From the NCBI RefSeq assembly GCF_900108855.1, contig NZ_FNXY01000002.1, positions 310,001 through 374,000 on the forward strand: DNA of 64,000 nt, read 5' to 3'. Origin of the DNA: Dyadobacter koreensis (GTDB taxonomy: Bacteria; Bacteroidota; Bacteroidia; Cytophagales; Spirosomataceae). Under the pieces are notes generated by a model. It saw only the letters and a list, made by a program, of their open reading frames with translations. It did no database searches and had not been told where the DNA came from. The position numbers were made by a program, and so were the translations under genes. Below, in pieces: positions 36,536-45,452 of this stretch (position 1 is its first letter; each line of letters starts with the position of its first letter).

Positions 36536-38065
36536 TTATATTTTGACGTACTCAACTTTTGCAAGAAAATTTTCCAGTGTCTGAGCTACACCGGAATTCG
36601 CAAACGATTCAAGGTATTGGACGACATTATCCTCGGATACCCCCAGTTTAGTGAGGTCAGAACCCCAGATAAATGAGTCTTTCAAGATCAGGTGAACCAT
36701 TTCAGGCAACTCGTAATTCTGCCATTTTTGATGAAAATAAGCCGCTCTTTGATCTTGAATGAGATAGTAAGCATCGTTCGCAAAGCCGAAATAGTGTTCG
36801 CCATCTTTCCTGACCGCCTTCATGAAATAGATATACACAGCAAATCCAAAAGTCATATATTCGGGTGCAGTGCCGTATTCCTTATAAAATTGCTGGAAAG
36901 CCGGGATGACCCTTGAATTTATTTTTGCTGAATAATTATGCGTGATATTAATCCACTTATGCTCGATATAAGGATTCCTGAAACGGTCTAAAACCATTAA
37001 ACTGAACTTATGCGCACGCTCCTCACTGACGGGATAGGGGATCGAAACAGCGATTTCGTTTTGGATAAGGTTTGACAAATAAGCTTCGAAAAAAGGATTT
37101 TTCATGGATTCCCGTACCGTCGGAAAACCTGCGAGAAAGGCCAGTCCGCAGCCTAGCGTATGAGCGCCGTTCAGCAAACGAAGTTTCAGTTCACGATATA
37201 GTTCGATATCCGGTTCAATAAAAACCCCGGAATCAATTTGCGAAAACGACAAAATTTCTTTTACCTTTTCGTCACCCTCAATAGCCCAAAGCCTGTAATA
37301 TTCAGACATGATCATCAGATCGTCCATATAACCAAGCTCGTTTTCGATCTGTTTTTTAATTTCGATATCCGGTCGCCCTGGTACAATGCGGTCGACGAGC
37401 GAATTACAAAACGAATTGCACTGTTCAAGCCAGTCAATAAAACCTGGTTCCAGACCATTCCGATGCGCAAGTTCCAGTACGATAGATTCCAGCTTTTTTC
37501 CATTGTCGGCGATTAATTCCGTTGGGACAATTACCAAACCAAAGTTCGGATTTGCTGCGAAAGCCTTAAAGCGAGCATACAAAAACGCGAGTAATTTTCC
37601 GGGAAATGAAACTGGCGGCCACTGATAAATATCGTCCTGGACGAGCTGGATACCTAATTCAGTGGTGTTTGAAAAAACTATTTTTATAGCAGGATTCCGC
37701 GCGCAATCCAGCACGAGAGACCATTGAGTTTTGGCAGATAAAACCCTGCTGATTGCTGACGAGATAATCGTTTCTTCAACCAGTTTACCGTTATGGACGC
37801 CTTTCATCGCAAGAGTATACAAATTATCCTGACGATCAAATGCTTTTAAATCACCTTCATCCGTAGATTTCACAACCACGATCCGACCGTTGAAGACACC
37901 CTCCCGGTTGGCCTTATCCACGAAATAATCAGCCAGCCCGCGAAGGAAAGCCCCGGTTCCAAACTGGATCACTTTTTCCGGCAGTTCAAAAACGGAATCG
38001 TCTGGTACGGTCACGCTGGGACTGTTCCGTAACCGGCGCAAATGCTCGCGATATAGGTGATTCAT
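36536..38065 (-). CDS. uxaB: Tagaturonate reductase (altronate oxidoreductase)
   Basis: NADH-dependent reductase of tagaturonate to altronate in the galacturonate isomerase pathway; 509 residues, mannitol dehydrogenase family. The Rossmann motif is VIQFGTGAFLRGLADYFVD (near residue 31), and the catalytic region KLRLLNGAHTLGCGLAFLAG (near 290) has the expected Lys, Asn and His. UxaA and UxaC partners are not in this window. It lies 33 bases upstream of the transporter gene and 34 downstream of the GH105 gene. FruM-like activity on fructuronate is the main alternative, less likely in a pectin locus. Confidence 0.9.
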   Translation of the reverse strand: MNHLYREHLRRLRNSPSVTVPDDSVFELPEKVIQFGTGAFLRGLADYFVDKANREGVFNGRIVVVKSTDEGDLKAFDRQDNLYTLAMKGVHNGKLVEETIISSAISRVLSAKTQWSLVLDCARNPAIKIVFSNTTELGIQLVQDDIYQWPPVSFPGKLLAFLYARFKAFAANPNFGLVIVPTELIADNGKKLESIVLELAHRNGLEPGFIDWLEQCNSFCNSLVDRIVPGRPDIEIKKQIENELGYMDDLMIMSEYYRLWAIEGDEKVKEILSFSQIDSGVFIEPDIELYRELKLRLLNGAHTLGCGLAFLAGFPTVRESMKNPFFEAYLSNLIQNEIAVSIPYPVSEERAHKFSLMVLDRFRNPYIEHKWINITHNYSAKINSRVIPAFQQFYKEYGTAPEYMTFGFAVYIYFMKAVRKDGEHYFGFANDAYYLIQDQRAAYFHQKWQNYELPEMVHLILKDSFIWGSDLTKLGVSEDNVVQYLESFANSGVAQTLENFLAKVEYVKI

Positions 38066-38099
38066 AAGCTTTAAATCTTTATGCTGTAAAAGTCAGGTT

Positions 38100-40040
38100 C
38101 TATTTTTTTGCTGCTTGCTGCAGGAGCCAGATCGAAAGGTCTTTGGCTGCGGCGAAGTTCTCGAAGGAATTGTCTATCCTTCTACCGTCCAGATATTCGT
38201 TGTAAATCCAGGGATCGCCAAGCGCATACACCGTCCCTTTTCCATATTTTGAAACAGCCATGATAATGTCACCATGATCCGTCAAAATCGATTTTGCAGG
38301 TGGTGTAACAGCGATAGGAGAGAGTTCCTTAATGTATAATTTGCTGGCGTTTTTAAAAATCGTTTTGTCGTTTGCGGGTACATCGATACGGCCTTGTTCA
38401 AATTGCAGGCCTTGTACCATATTTCTGTTTTTATTAGTAAACTGGATACCAAAAACTTTTGCGAGTTCATTGAAATGAGGGATTTCGCAGTTTGCTGTAT
38501 CGTTCGCCATCAGTACCAGCACCCCGCCGGCTTTTACCCATTTTTCAATTTCAGTAATATCTTTGGGCTGTACAAAATTTGGATTCGGCGATTCTTTTTT
38601 CGTATCCGGATCGACGATGATGTACACGTCAATTCCCTTTAAATTTTCAGCCGTTGGCGCCGAGGGAATGGAAACAGTTTGCGCGCCAAGTTCGCGATAA
38701 ATGCTGCCCCATAACCAGTAGCCTGAATGCTGGCGATCTTCCCAGGTGTAGTGGAACGGCTCTTCCTGTCCTGCTGCGGTTTTCCGTACCTCTTTGTTGA
38801 AAAAATAATCCAATGCCACTTTTTTTCCTTTTCCAACTGCATTCTCCGAAGCAATTTCCATTTCTACGCTGGCCATGATAAATGGACCAACTCCTTTCAA
38901 ATCATTTTTCCGGATCGGCTCACTCAGGTAGTATTCATAACTTCCGTCGCGGTAAGGCGTGCCACCCAGTCCGCCGACACTTACGGTTTTATTCAGACTG
39001 ATCGTTCCGTCTTTTTCCTTTTCCACAAATGTTTTCAAAATCCCTTCGTAACCTTTTTTAGCCACTGTCGCATACGTTGCAGGGATGTAACCCAATCGTG
39101 AACCCTTCGCCAGTGCGTAGACGAACATACAAGAAGCTGATGCTTCCAGATAATTTCCTTTACGTGTTCCCTGGTCCATAATCTGATACCAGACACCAGA
39201 ATTTTTATCCTGGTATTTTGCTAGAACCGGAGCAAGTCTTTGAAGATATTTGATAAGTTCAGGTCGTTTTGGATGATCTTTTGGAAAATAATCCAGGACT
39301 TCAACCAACGCCATCGCATACCAGCCGATTGCACGCCCCCAGAAATGCGGAGATCTGCCGGTTTTTTTATCCGCCCATTTCTGCTCTTTGGCATCATCAT
39401 AAGCATGATAGACCAAACCTGTTTTTTCATCAACGGCATATTTTTCGATAAGCTCAAATTGTTTTGCGATATCGTCAAAATGTTCCGGATGATTAAATAG
39501 AAGACTATATTCAGCTGAGAACGGTTCAGCCATGAAAAGTCCGTCCAGCCACATCTGTTCCGGATACCGTTTTTTATGCCAATATCCTCCCTCTTTAATT
39601 TTCGGCTGTTCTGAAAGTTGCTTCCATAGTAAATCTGCTGCCTTTTTATATTTCTCCTTATCAGGCTGGGTTTGCTGATAAAGTGTTAATAATGGCCGTC
39701 CGGAAGGAATGTTATCGAGATTAAATGAATTGAAATCATACGTACGAATGGAGCCGTCGGCTTTTACAAACTGATCTGCATCTTTTCTGATATACTCAAA
39801 ATATTTTCCTTCACCTGTACGATAAAATACTCTTTCCAGAGCTTTAAGCATCAATCCTTGTTCGTAATTCCAATTTGAACGCTTGGCCTCTCCAACAAGA
39901 ATCGAGTCTTTATTCCAGGAAATAAAAGAATCAGCCATTTGCGTTGACCAAGGTTTTTGCTGAGCAAATCCCGTTGTCGCGATCAGACCTAAAAGGGTTA
40001 AAAAAGTAAGTTTTATTGTATGGGTGGATAAATAGTTCAT
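38100..40040 (-). CDS. GH105 unsaturated uronyl hydrolase fused to a DUF4350-like domain
   Basis: Largest of three GH105 proteins, about 646 residues. Signal peptide up to TTGFAQQ. The first 400 residues are a GH105 barrel (MWLDGLFMAEPFSAEYS, WGRAIGWYAMALVEVL, LEASASCMFVYALAKGS). The last 180 residues form an extra Rossmann-like domain of the DUF4350/ThuA-like kind (IDVYIIVDPDTKKE, ITEIEKWVKAGGVLVLMAND, GKGTVYALGDPWIYNEYLDG). Start is ATG 40040, an in-frame TTG being at 40049. It should act on unsaturated pectin oligosaccharides in the periplasm. The role of the extra domain is unknown, binding of sugar or another protein being the simplest guess. Confidence 0.88.
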   Translation of the reverse strand: MNYLSTHTIKLTFLTLLGLIATTGFAQQKPWSTQMADSFISWNKDSILVGEAKRSNWNYEQGLMLKALERVFYRTGEGKYFEYIRKDADQFVKADGSIRTYDFNSFNLDNIPSGRPLLTLYQQTQPDKEKYKKAADLLWKQLSEQPKIKEGGYWHKKRYPEQMWLDGLFMAEPFSAEYSLLFNHPEHFDDIAKQFELIEKYAVDEKTGLVYHAYDDAKEQKWADKKTGRSPHFWGRAIGWYAMALVEVLDYFPKDHPKRPELIKYLQRLAPVLAKYQDKNSGVWYQIMDQGTRKGNYLEASASCMFVYALAKGSRLGYIPATYATVAKKGYEGILKTFVEKEKDGTISLNKTVSVGGLGGTPYRDGSYEYYLSEPIRKNDLKGVGPFIMASVEMEIASENAVGKGKKVALDYFFNKEVRKTAAGQEEPFHYTWEDRQHSGYWLWGSIYRELGAQTVSIPSAPTAENLKGIDVYIIVDPDTKKESPNPNFVQPKDITEIEKWVKAGGVLVLMANDTANCEIPHFNELAKVFGIQFTNKNRNMVQGLQFEQGRIDVPANDKTIFKNASKLYIKELSPIAVTPPAKSILTDHGDIIMAVSKYGKGTVYALGDPWIYNEYLDGRRIDNSFENFAAAKDLSIWLLQQAAKK

Positions 40041-40078
40041 GCGTTTCAATAATCTTGATAAGAGTTACTTTTCGTTTT

Positions 40079-40510
40079 TTATTTTACAAAATCCTCACGC
40101 ATGGGCGTGAACATATCGATCAAAACTCCTGCTTCCAGGCAAACCGCTCCGTGGATAATATTTGATGGAATGTAGTAGCCGTCGCCTTTTTTCAATGTCT
40201 GTTTTTTATCGCCTATGGTAACTTCGAAAACACCACTTTCAACATAGCTCATTTGCGTATGCACGTGTTTGTGTGGCGTACCGATTCCTCCTTTTTGAAA
40301 GTCAATTTTTACCATCATCATTGTCGGATCATATGACATGATTTTTCGTTTCAATCCGCCGCCCAAATCCTGCCATGGAATTTCTGAGTCTACAATAAAC
40401 TTTTTTCCATTCGCTGCTTTTGCATGTTCATTTTGAGCGAATGACGGTACCGCGATAAGAAATAATATTCCACAAAAACCTGATCTGATAAGTTTTGAAC
40501 TAAATTTCAT
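40079..40510 (-). CDS. KdgF-like cupin, exported copy
   Basis: Single cupin domain of 143 residues preceded by a signal peptide (residues 1-25, LIAVPSFAQ). Metal ligands are in GTPHKHVHTQMSYVESG (two His and a Gln) and IIHGAVC (His). It is about 65 percent alike by eye to the next gene, which lacks the signal peptide. KdgF proteins speed the opening of 4,5-unsaturated galacturonate to the linear keto form DKI. An exported copy suggests the reaction also takes place in the periplasm, where the GH105 enzymes release the sugar. The duplicates lie 38 bases apart. Confidence 0.83.
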   Translation of the reverse strand: MKFSSKLIRSGFCGILFLIAVPSFAQNEHAKAANGKKFIVDSEIPWQDLGGGLKRKIMSYDPTMMMVKIDFQKGGIGTPHKHVHTQMSYVESGVFEVTIGDKKQTLKKGDGYYIPSNIIHGAVCLEAGVLIDMFTPMREDFVK

Positions 40511-40548
40511 ATATTATTTTCCTGCCGAAATAGTTGATTGAGATTTGT

Positions 40549-40896
40549 TTATTCTGAGATAAAATCTGCACGTAAAGGGGTAAAAATATCGATCAGCATG
40601 CCTTCCTCTATGCATAATGCTCCATGGATTACGTCTGGCGGAATGTAATATCCGTCGCCTTTTTTAAGTATTTGTGTCTGGTCGCCAATCACAATTTCAA
40701 AGACGCCGCTGTCTACATAGCTCATTTGGGTATGAAAATGGCTATGCAAAGCGCCAACTCCGCCTTTTTCAAATGCGACCTTTACCATCATCAGATTATT
40801 GTCGTATGACAATATCTTCCTTTTTAGTCCGCCCCCTAGATCTTCCCAATCAATTTCAGAGTCTGTGATGAATTCTCTTGCTCGTGTATCGCCCAT
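40549..40896 (-). CDS. kdgF: KdgF-like cupin, cytosolic copy
   Basis: Cupin of 115 residues with no signal peptide. It shares with its neighbour SEIDWEDLGGGLKRKILSYD, the metal site HSHFHTQMSYVDSGVFE and DVIHGALC. KdgF converts unsaturated galacturonate to 5-keto-4-deoxyuronate (DKI), the substrate of KduI, which is encoded 2.7 kb away. It starts 26 bases after the GH28-fusion gene. The start ATG at 40896 has a purine-rich leader (GAAGAAAGA). Confidence 0.88.
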   Translation of the reverse strand: MGDTRAREFITDSEIDWEDLGGGLKRKILSYDNNLMMVKVAFEKGGVGALHSHFHTQMSYVDSGVFEIVIGDQTQILKKGDGYYIPPDVIHGALCIEEGMLIDIFTPLRADFISE

Positions 40897-40922
40897 TCTT
40901 TCTTCGATTTCGCCGTTGGATT

Positions 40923-43256
40923 TTATTTTCGGGTTAATGCTTTTGATGATGCATTTCCACTGAATTCAATATTTTTTTTCGCTTTCTTTTCGTCGGTATT
41001 CAATAGACGTATTCCTTTGGAGCGATCGCCGTTTACTTTCAGCAGCAAATCTCTGTCGTCGGCATATGTTATTTTATCCATCGTCACATTTGCGCTGTTT
41101 TGAATCTGCATGACGGTTTTATCTTTTGTATAAAAGGCGACATTTTTCAAATTTATATTTTCACCTTCTATACATACAAAACCTTTATTGCTTTGCAGGA
41201 CTGCATTTTCAATGGTGATGTTCTTGATACTCATTTCCGGCAATCCACGAACCATAAGCCCCGTTTCGGCGCCTTTGCAAACAATGTTACGGATGTGGAA
41301 ATTCTGAAACTGAGGCGTTCCCTCATTTAGCGGTTCGGCTTTCATGACAGGTAATTCGTTTTTCTCGCCTGGTTTCGGAACAGGATCTTTCGCCATATAA
41401 TACATATCAAAAAGAACTGCTTCCCCCGGAATGTTGCTCATATTGATATCTGAGATGAAAATATTTTCCACAATACCGCCTCGTCCGCGAGCAGTTTTGA
41501 AACGAAGTCCGACATCAGTTCCGAGAAAACTGCAATTATTAATGAAGAGATTTTTAACGCCTCCCGACATTTCACTTCCTATCACAAAACCGCCGTGACC
41601 GTGAAAAACCGTAGAATTTTGAACAATTACATTTTCCGTGGGCACGCCACGTTTGCGGCCTTCTTCGTCTCGACCGGATTTGATGCAAATTCCATCATCA
41701 CCGACATCAAAAGTGCAATTGTCGATCATTGCAAAGCGGCAGGATTCCAGGTCTACGCCATCGCCATTTTGAGCGTACCAAGGATTTCGCACCGTCAGAT
41801 TTTTTAATGTAATATGGTCGCACAGCATAGGATGAAGATTCCAGGCAGGGGAATTTTGAAACGTAACTCCTTCCAGAAGAACTTTCTTGCAGTTGGTAAA
41901 GCGGATCATATTCGGACGGAGGAATTCCTGAAATTTCGTCACTGTCTCCATCGTATATCCTGCAGCAATATTTCCTGCGCCCGGCGTTGTATTGCCCAGT
42001 TTTGAACCTTCACTCGGATACCATATTCTCTGCGCCTGATCCAGAACGCCGCCGGAAGCAACCAATTTTTGCCATTGCGAATCTGTCAGTTTTTCTTTTT
42101 TCACTGACCGCCACGCTTGCCCGGCTCCGTCAATAATCCCGCCGCCCGTTATTGCAATGTTTACCGCATCCGTCGCGCTTACCGGCGACTGGCAACGAAT
42201 CGCATCCAATCCTTCCCAGGTCGTTTTAACAAGTGGATAATCTTTATAATTATCGCTGAACTGCAGTAAAGCGCCTTTTGCAAGATGAAGATTAATATTA
42301 CTTTTTAACGTGATCGGACCTGATAGCCAGAAACCTTCGGGAATGAGCACTGTGCCGCCGCCCTTTGCTGCACAGGCTTCGATAGCCTTGTTGATGGCGG
42401 GAGAATTCAGTACCAGTCCATCGTTTTTCGCGCCATAAGAAACAATGTTAAAAGTATCTTTCCGGAACGATGGTTGCTGAATGACAGGTAAATCAAAGAC
42501 AAACTTGTCCGTGCTGCCAAAATGTTTCAGGTATTTTTTTAGATCAAGGTTCTGGGTTTGAACCGATCTTGCAACGAGGCCCGCCATGATTTTGGCCCCA
42601 TAAGCTGTAAAATGCGTATCGTCGACCAGACCTTTCGGAAATTTAGGATAGTGCCCGGCTTCGACATGCATAAAAATTGCTTTTGAACTTTCCACGCCAT
42701 GTTGCACAATTACTTCTTGACTCATCGCATGCAAATCAATCAAAGCAACTTTTTGTTCTTTGGCGACTGCCTTCACAGCCGCCGGATAATCTGCGTGTGT
42801 GTCGATAAATGCACCTTTTTCATCGAAACGACGGCGCATAACCGGCGTAATCAAAACCGGATTTCCACCTTTTGCACGTGTTTCGGTGATGAAACGGATC
42901 AGGTTTTTTTTGTAATCTGTATTAGCGGCAGCGTATCGGCTGGTATCCTTGTCTTTTGAGTCATTGTGTCCAAACTGGATAAAAACCCAATCGCCGGCTT
43001 TCAGATTTTTAGTAACAGTTGCCCAGCGCCCCTCATTGATAAAACTCTTCGTACTTCTCCCATTCTGAGCGTGATTTTCTACCTTTATTTTATCAGTGAA
43101 AAAATCTTGGAAAACCATTCCCCAGCCCGTTTCAGGGGCATCACCAGCGGCTTTGTTGGCAAGTGTTGAATCGCCGATCAGGAAAATCTGAATCTTATCC
43201 TGGTCAGGTTTAAAACCCGAGATAATTAGAAGAGAAAGTAATAACAGTTTTTTCAT
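40923..43256 (-). CDS. Fusion of SGNH acetylesterase and GH28 polygalacturonase
   Basis: Secreted two-domain enzyme of 777 residues (signal peptide about 1-17). Residues 20-245 form an SGNH/CE12 esterase: FLIGDSTLANKAAGD (block I), ENHAQNGRSTKSF, FIQFGHNDSK, and DDTHFTAYGAKIMA. Residues 262-770 are a GH28 right-handed beta-helix: NGDGVDLESC, VGDDGICIKSGRDEEG (two catalytic Asp), FHGHGGFVIGSE and LRFKTARGRGG, the expected four family motifs in order. The enzyme can deacetylate and hydrolyse galacturonan in one chain; the NGDGVD form is like exo-acting bacterial GH28. It heads the large operon running down to the NTF2-like gene and has operator copy B 155-179 bases upstream. Confidence 0.92.
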   Translation of the reverse strand: MKKLLLLSLLIISGFKPDQDKIQIFLIGDSTLANKAAGDAPETGWGMVFQDFFTDKIKVENHAQNGRSTKSFINEGRWATVTKNLKAGDWVFIQFGHNDSKDKDTSRYAAANTDYKKNLIRFITETRAKGGNPVLITPVMRRRFDEKGAFIDTHADYPAAVKAVAKEQKVALIDLHAMSQEVIVQHGVESSKAIFMHVEAGHYPKFPKGLVDDTHFTAYGAKIMAGLVARSVQTQNLDLKKYLKHFGSTDKFVFDLPVIQQPSFRKDTFNIVSYGAKNDGLVLNSPAINKAIEACAAKGGGTVLIPEGFWLSGPITLKSNINLHLAKGALLQFSDNYKDYPLVKTTWEGLDAIRCQSPVSATDAVNIAITGGGIIDGAGQAWRSVKKEKLTDSQWQKLVASGGVLDQAQRIWYPSEGSKLGNTTPGAGNIAAGYTMETVTKFQEFLRPNMIRFTNCKKVLLEGVTFQNSPAWNLHPMLCDHITLKNLTVRNPWYAQNGDGVDLESCRFAMIDNCTFDVGDDGICIKSGRDEEGRKRGVPTENVIVQNSTVFHGHGGFVIGSEMSGGVKNLFINNCSFLGTDVGLRFKTARGRGGIVENIFISDINMSNIPGEAVLFDMYYMAKDPVPKPGEKNELPVMKAEPLNEGTPQFQNFHIRNIVCKGAETGLMVRGLPEMSIKNITIENAVLQSNKGFVCIEGENINLKNVAFYTKDKTVMQIQNSANVTMDKITYADDRDLLLKVNGDRSKGIRLLNTDEKKAKKNIEFSGNASSKALTRK

Positions 43257-43410
43257 TCTATTTTAACAATAACCGGATTCGGGAAAATCCCTTTATGAAT
43301 TGACTTATTTCAATAATACAGATGGGCTATTCCGATTAAGATTTATACAGGAATATGACGAGTTTAGAGGATATAATTATAATTATCAAATATTAAATTG
43401 TCTTTTGTTG

Positions 43411-43435
43411 TGCAATCGTTATCGGGAACGTTGCC
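43411..43435 (-). promoter_or_regulatory. Putative LacI-type operator, copy B
   Basis: On the plus strand it reads GCAATCGTT, ATCGGG, AACGTTGCC. The centre is about 167 bases before the start of the SGNH-GH28 gene. On the minus strand it is followed after some 20 bases by ATTTAATATTTGATA, a possible -7 element, so a bound repressor could block the promoter. It is identical to copy C over 24 of 25 bases. Confidence 0.7.
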
Positions 43436-43556
43436 AGAGACTGAATTTTACTGAAATAATTATCAGAAGAGCGCACAGCCACGGCTTTCGATCGGTTTTA
43501 GAATTTAGAATCCGGGCTGATCTGCGAAATTAAATTGGTACTATATCAATAAAAAA

Positions 43557-43591
43557 GGAGTTTGGTAAAGTATAACCCTTTGCCAAACTCC
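43557..43591 (-). terminator. Intrinsic terminator after kduI
   Basis: GGAGTTTGGTAAAG (43557-43570) pairs with CTTTGCCAAACTCC (43578-43591), with a single G-T pair; on the minus strand six T follow. It separates the kduD-kduI transcript from the GH28 operon. Confidence 0.88.
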
Positions 43592-43604
43592 AATAAAATG
43601 CTAA

Positions 43605-44435
43605 TTATCTTAAATCGCCAATCGCAACAGCGTCCATATCAGTATAATCCTTATTTTCTCCGGCCATTCCCCAGATAAAAGAGTAATTGGAAGTTCCGCA
43701 GCCTGAATGAATAGACCATGGAGGAGAAATAATCGCCTGACGATCAGCCACCAATAAATGACGCGTTTCCGACGGTTCGCCCATCAAATGTAGCACCCGC
43801 TGATTTTGTGGTACATCAAAATAGCAATAGGCTTCCATCCGACGATCATGTACGTGCGACGGCATCGTGTTCCAGACACTGCCCGTTTTCAAAACCGTAA
43901 GTCCCATCACAAGCTGGCAGCTCTGAATACCATCCAGGTGAATGTATTTATAAATTGTGCGGTGATTTGAAGTCTCCATACTTCCAATCGTTACCGGAGT
44001 GGCGTCTTCTTTTGTGAAAAGACGCGTCGGGCAGGTCTGATGCGCCGGTGAAGAAAGCAGGTAAAATGCAGCTGGATTCTCAGCATCATTACTGGTGAAA
44101 ATTACTTTCTGGGTTCCTTTACCTACATAAACACAACCTAATTTGCTGATCGCAATTTCTTCGCCATCGGCATTAACTTTACCGTCTCCACCAATATTGA
44201 TAATCCCAATCTCACGTCTTTCCAGGAAATAATTAGCTTTCAGCGAATCAAATGTTTCCAGAACTAAAGGTGTGGAAACGGGAATGGCGCCGCCGATCAT
44301 AACACGGTCGTAGTGTGAATAAACCCAGTTGATTTTACCGGATTCAAATATATTTTCAATTAAAAAATTCTCACGTAAAGTCTCAGTGTTCATCTGAGAA
44401 ACTTCTTTACGACTGCTTTCAAATCTAATTTCCAT
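43605..44435 (-). CDS. kduI: 5-dehydro-4-deoxy-D-glucuronate isomerase
   Basis: Zinc-dependent isomerase turning DKI (from KdgF) into DKII for KduD; cytosolic, 276 residues as usual. The zinc-site region is TMPSHVHDRRMEAYCYFDVP (His, His, Glu) and IHSGCGTSNYSFIWGMAGEN near the C-terminus. N-terminal MEIRFESSRKEV, LRENFLIENIF and the VYSHYDRVMIGGAIPV motif are family hallmarks. It lies 120 bases downstream of kduD in the same direction and ends at a strong terminator. Confidence 0.96.
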   Translation of the reverse strand: MEIRFESSRKEVSQMNTETLRENFLIENIFESGKINWVYSHYDRVMIGGAIPVSTPLVLETFDSLKANYFLERREIGIINIGGDGKVNADGEEIAISKLGCVYVGKGTQKVIFTSNDAENPAAFYLLSSPAHQTCPTRLFTKEDATPVTIGSMETSNHRTIYKYIHLDGIQSCQLVMGLTVLKTGSVWNTMPSHVHDRRMEAYCYFDVPQNQRVLHLMGEPSETRHLLVADRQAIISPPWSIHSGCGTSNYSFIWGMAGENKDYTDMDAVAIGDLR

Positions 44436-44555
44436 AGTTTAGTAGCTTTTGGCTGTAAGCGATTAGCTGTTAGTATCCGCCCAAATGTCCCTTTTTATAA
44501 TTCCAGTATCAATATAGACTGTGAACAATCCCATTCACTCATTCTCTCTTCAACA

Positions 44556-45326
44556 TTATCTTCCCATCCACCCTCCGTCGACTGTCAGCGTCGTTCCGTT
44601 GACATAATTGGAAGCTTCTGAAGCGAGAAACAACGTAGGCCCTTTGAAGTCTTCGGGTAAGCCCCAACGACCAGCCGGAATACGATCAAGGATGGATTTA
44701 CTGCGAACAGGGTCATTGCGCAAAGCTTCTGTATTATCGGTGTTAATATATCCGGGAGCGATGGCATTTACATTTACGCCTTTTCCTGCCCACTCATTTG
44801 CCAAAGCTTTCACCAAACCGCCGATGGCACTTTTCGACGCGGTATAACCCGGAACATTAATTCCGCCCTGGAAAGTCAGGAGAGAAGCTGTGAAAATAAT
44901 TTTGCCATAACCTCTGGCAACCATTTCTTTTCCAAGTTCACGAGAAAGTATAAACGGCGCATCCAGATTGATATTCAAAACCTGATCCCAATATTCGTCG
45001 GAATGTTCGGCAGCGGGCTGACGAAGGATTATTCCGGCATTGTTAACCAGAATATCAATGACTTGGTGGGTTTCTTTCACCTGTTTGATAAAAGAATAAA
45101 GGCTTTCGCGGTTTCCCAGATCAACCTGATAAGGATAAAATTTGCGGCCAATCGATGTGACTGCTTTTTGAATTTCGCTTTCCGTTGTCGGAAGTGAAGA
45201 AGATATTCCGATGATATCAGCACCTGCTTCGGCCAGAGATTCTGCCATCGCTTTGCCTATTCCACGGTTACAACCTGTCACCAGCGCGGTTTTGCCGGTC
45301 AGGTCGAATAAATTTGTACTATTCAT
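44556..45326 (-). CDS. kduD: 2-dehydro-3-deoxy-D-gluconate 5-dehydrogenase
   Basis: Short-chain dehydrogenase that reduces DKII to KDG, 256 residues. The cofactor motif is VTGCNRGIGKAMAESLAEAGADIIG (near residue 15), NNAGI near 93, catalytic Ser near 143 and YTASK near 156. KDG kinase and aldolase are not in the window. The gene is transcribed divergently from lacI at 45603, and operator copy C lies in the 276-base gap, so it is the prime target of that regulator. Confidence 0.95.
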   Translation of the reverse strand: MNSTNLFDLTGKTALVTGCNRGIGKAMAESLAEAGADIIGISSSLPTTESEIQKAVTSIGRKFYPYQVDLGNRESLYSFIKQVKETHQVIDILVNNAGIILRQPAAEHSDEYWDQVLNINLDAPFILSRELGKEMVARGYGKIIFTASLLTFQGGINVPGYTASKSAIGGLVKALANEWAGKGVNVNAIAPGYINTDNTEALRNDPVRSKSILDRIPAGRWGLPEDFKGPTLFLASEASNYVNGTTLTVDGGWMGR

Positions 45327-45452
45327 TTAAATGTTCTGTTGATTTTTTTTGCAACCGGTGTAGATTCAGCCGGTTTGTGCAAAAAATAGATAAGAATAAA
45401 CGAGTTTAGATGTATTAATTAGAATTATCAAATATTGGATTGTCTTTTTTTG

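Larger units (their letters stand above)
43257..43604. other. Intergenic region between the GH28-fusion gene and kduI
   Basis: This 348-base gap holds the kduI terminator (43557-43591), operator copy B (43411-43435) and the promoter of the GH28 operon. An 81-base block, 43358-43438, aligns without gaps with 45400-45480 upstream of kduD (72 of 81 bases identical by hand count). No gene is seen. Confidence 0.75.
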
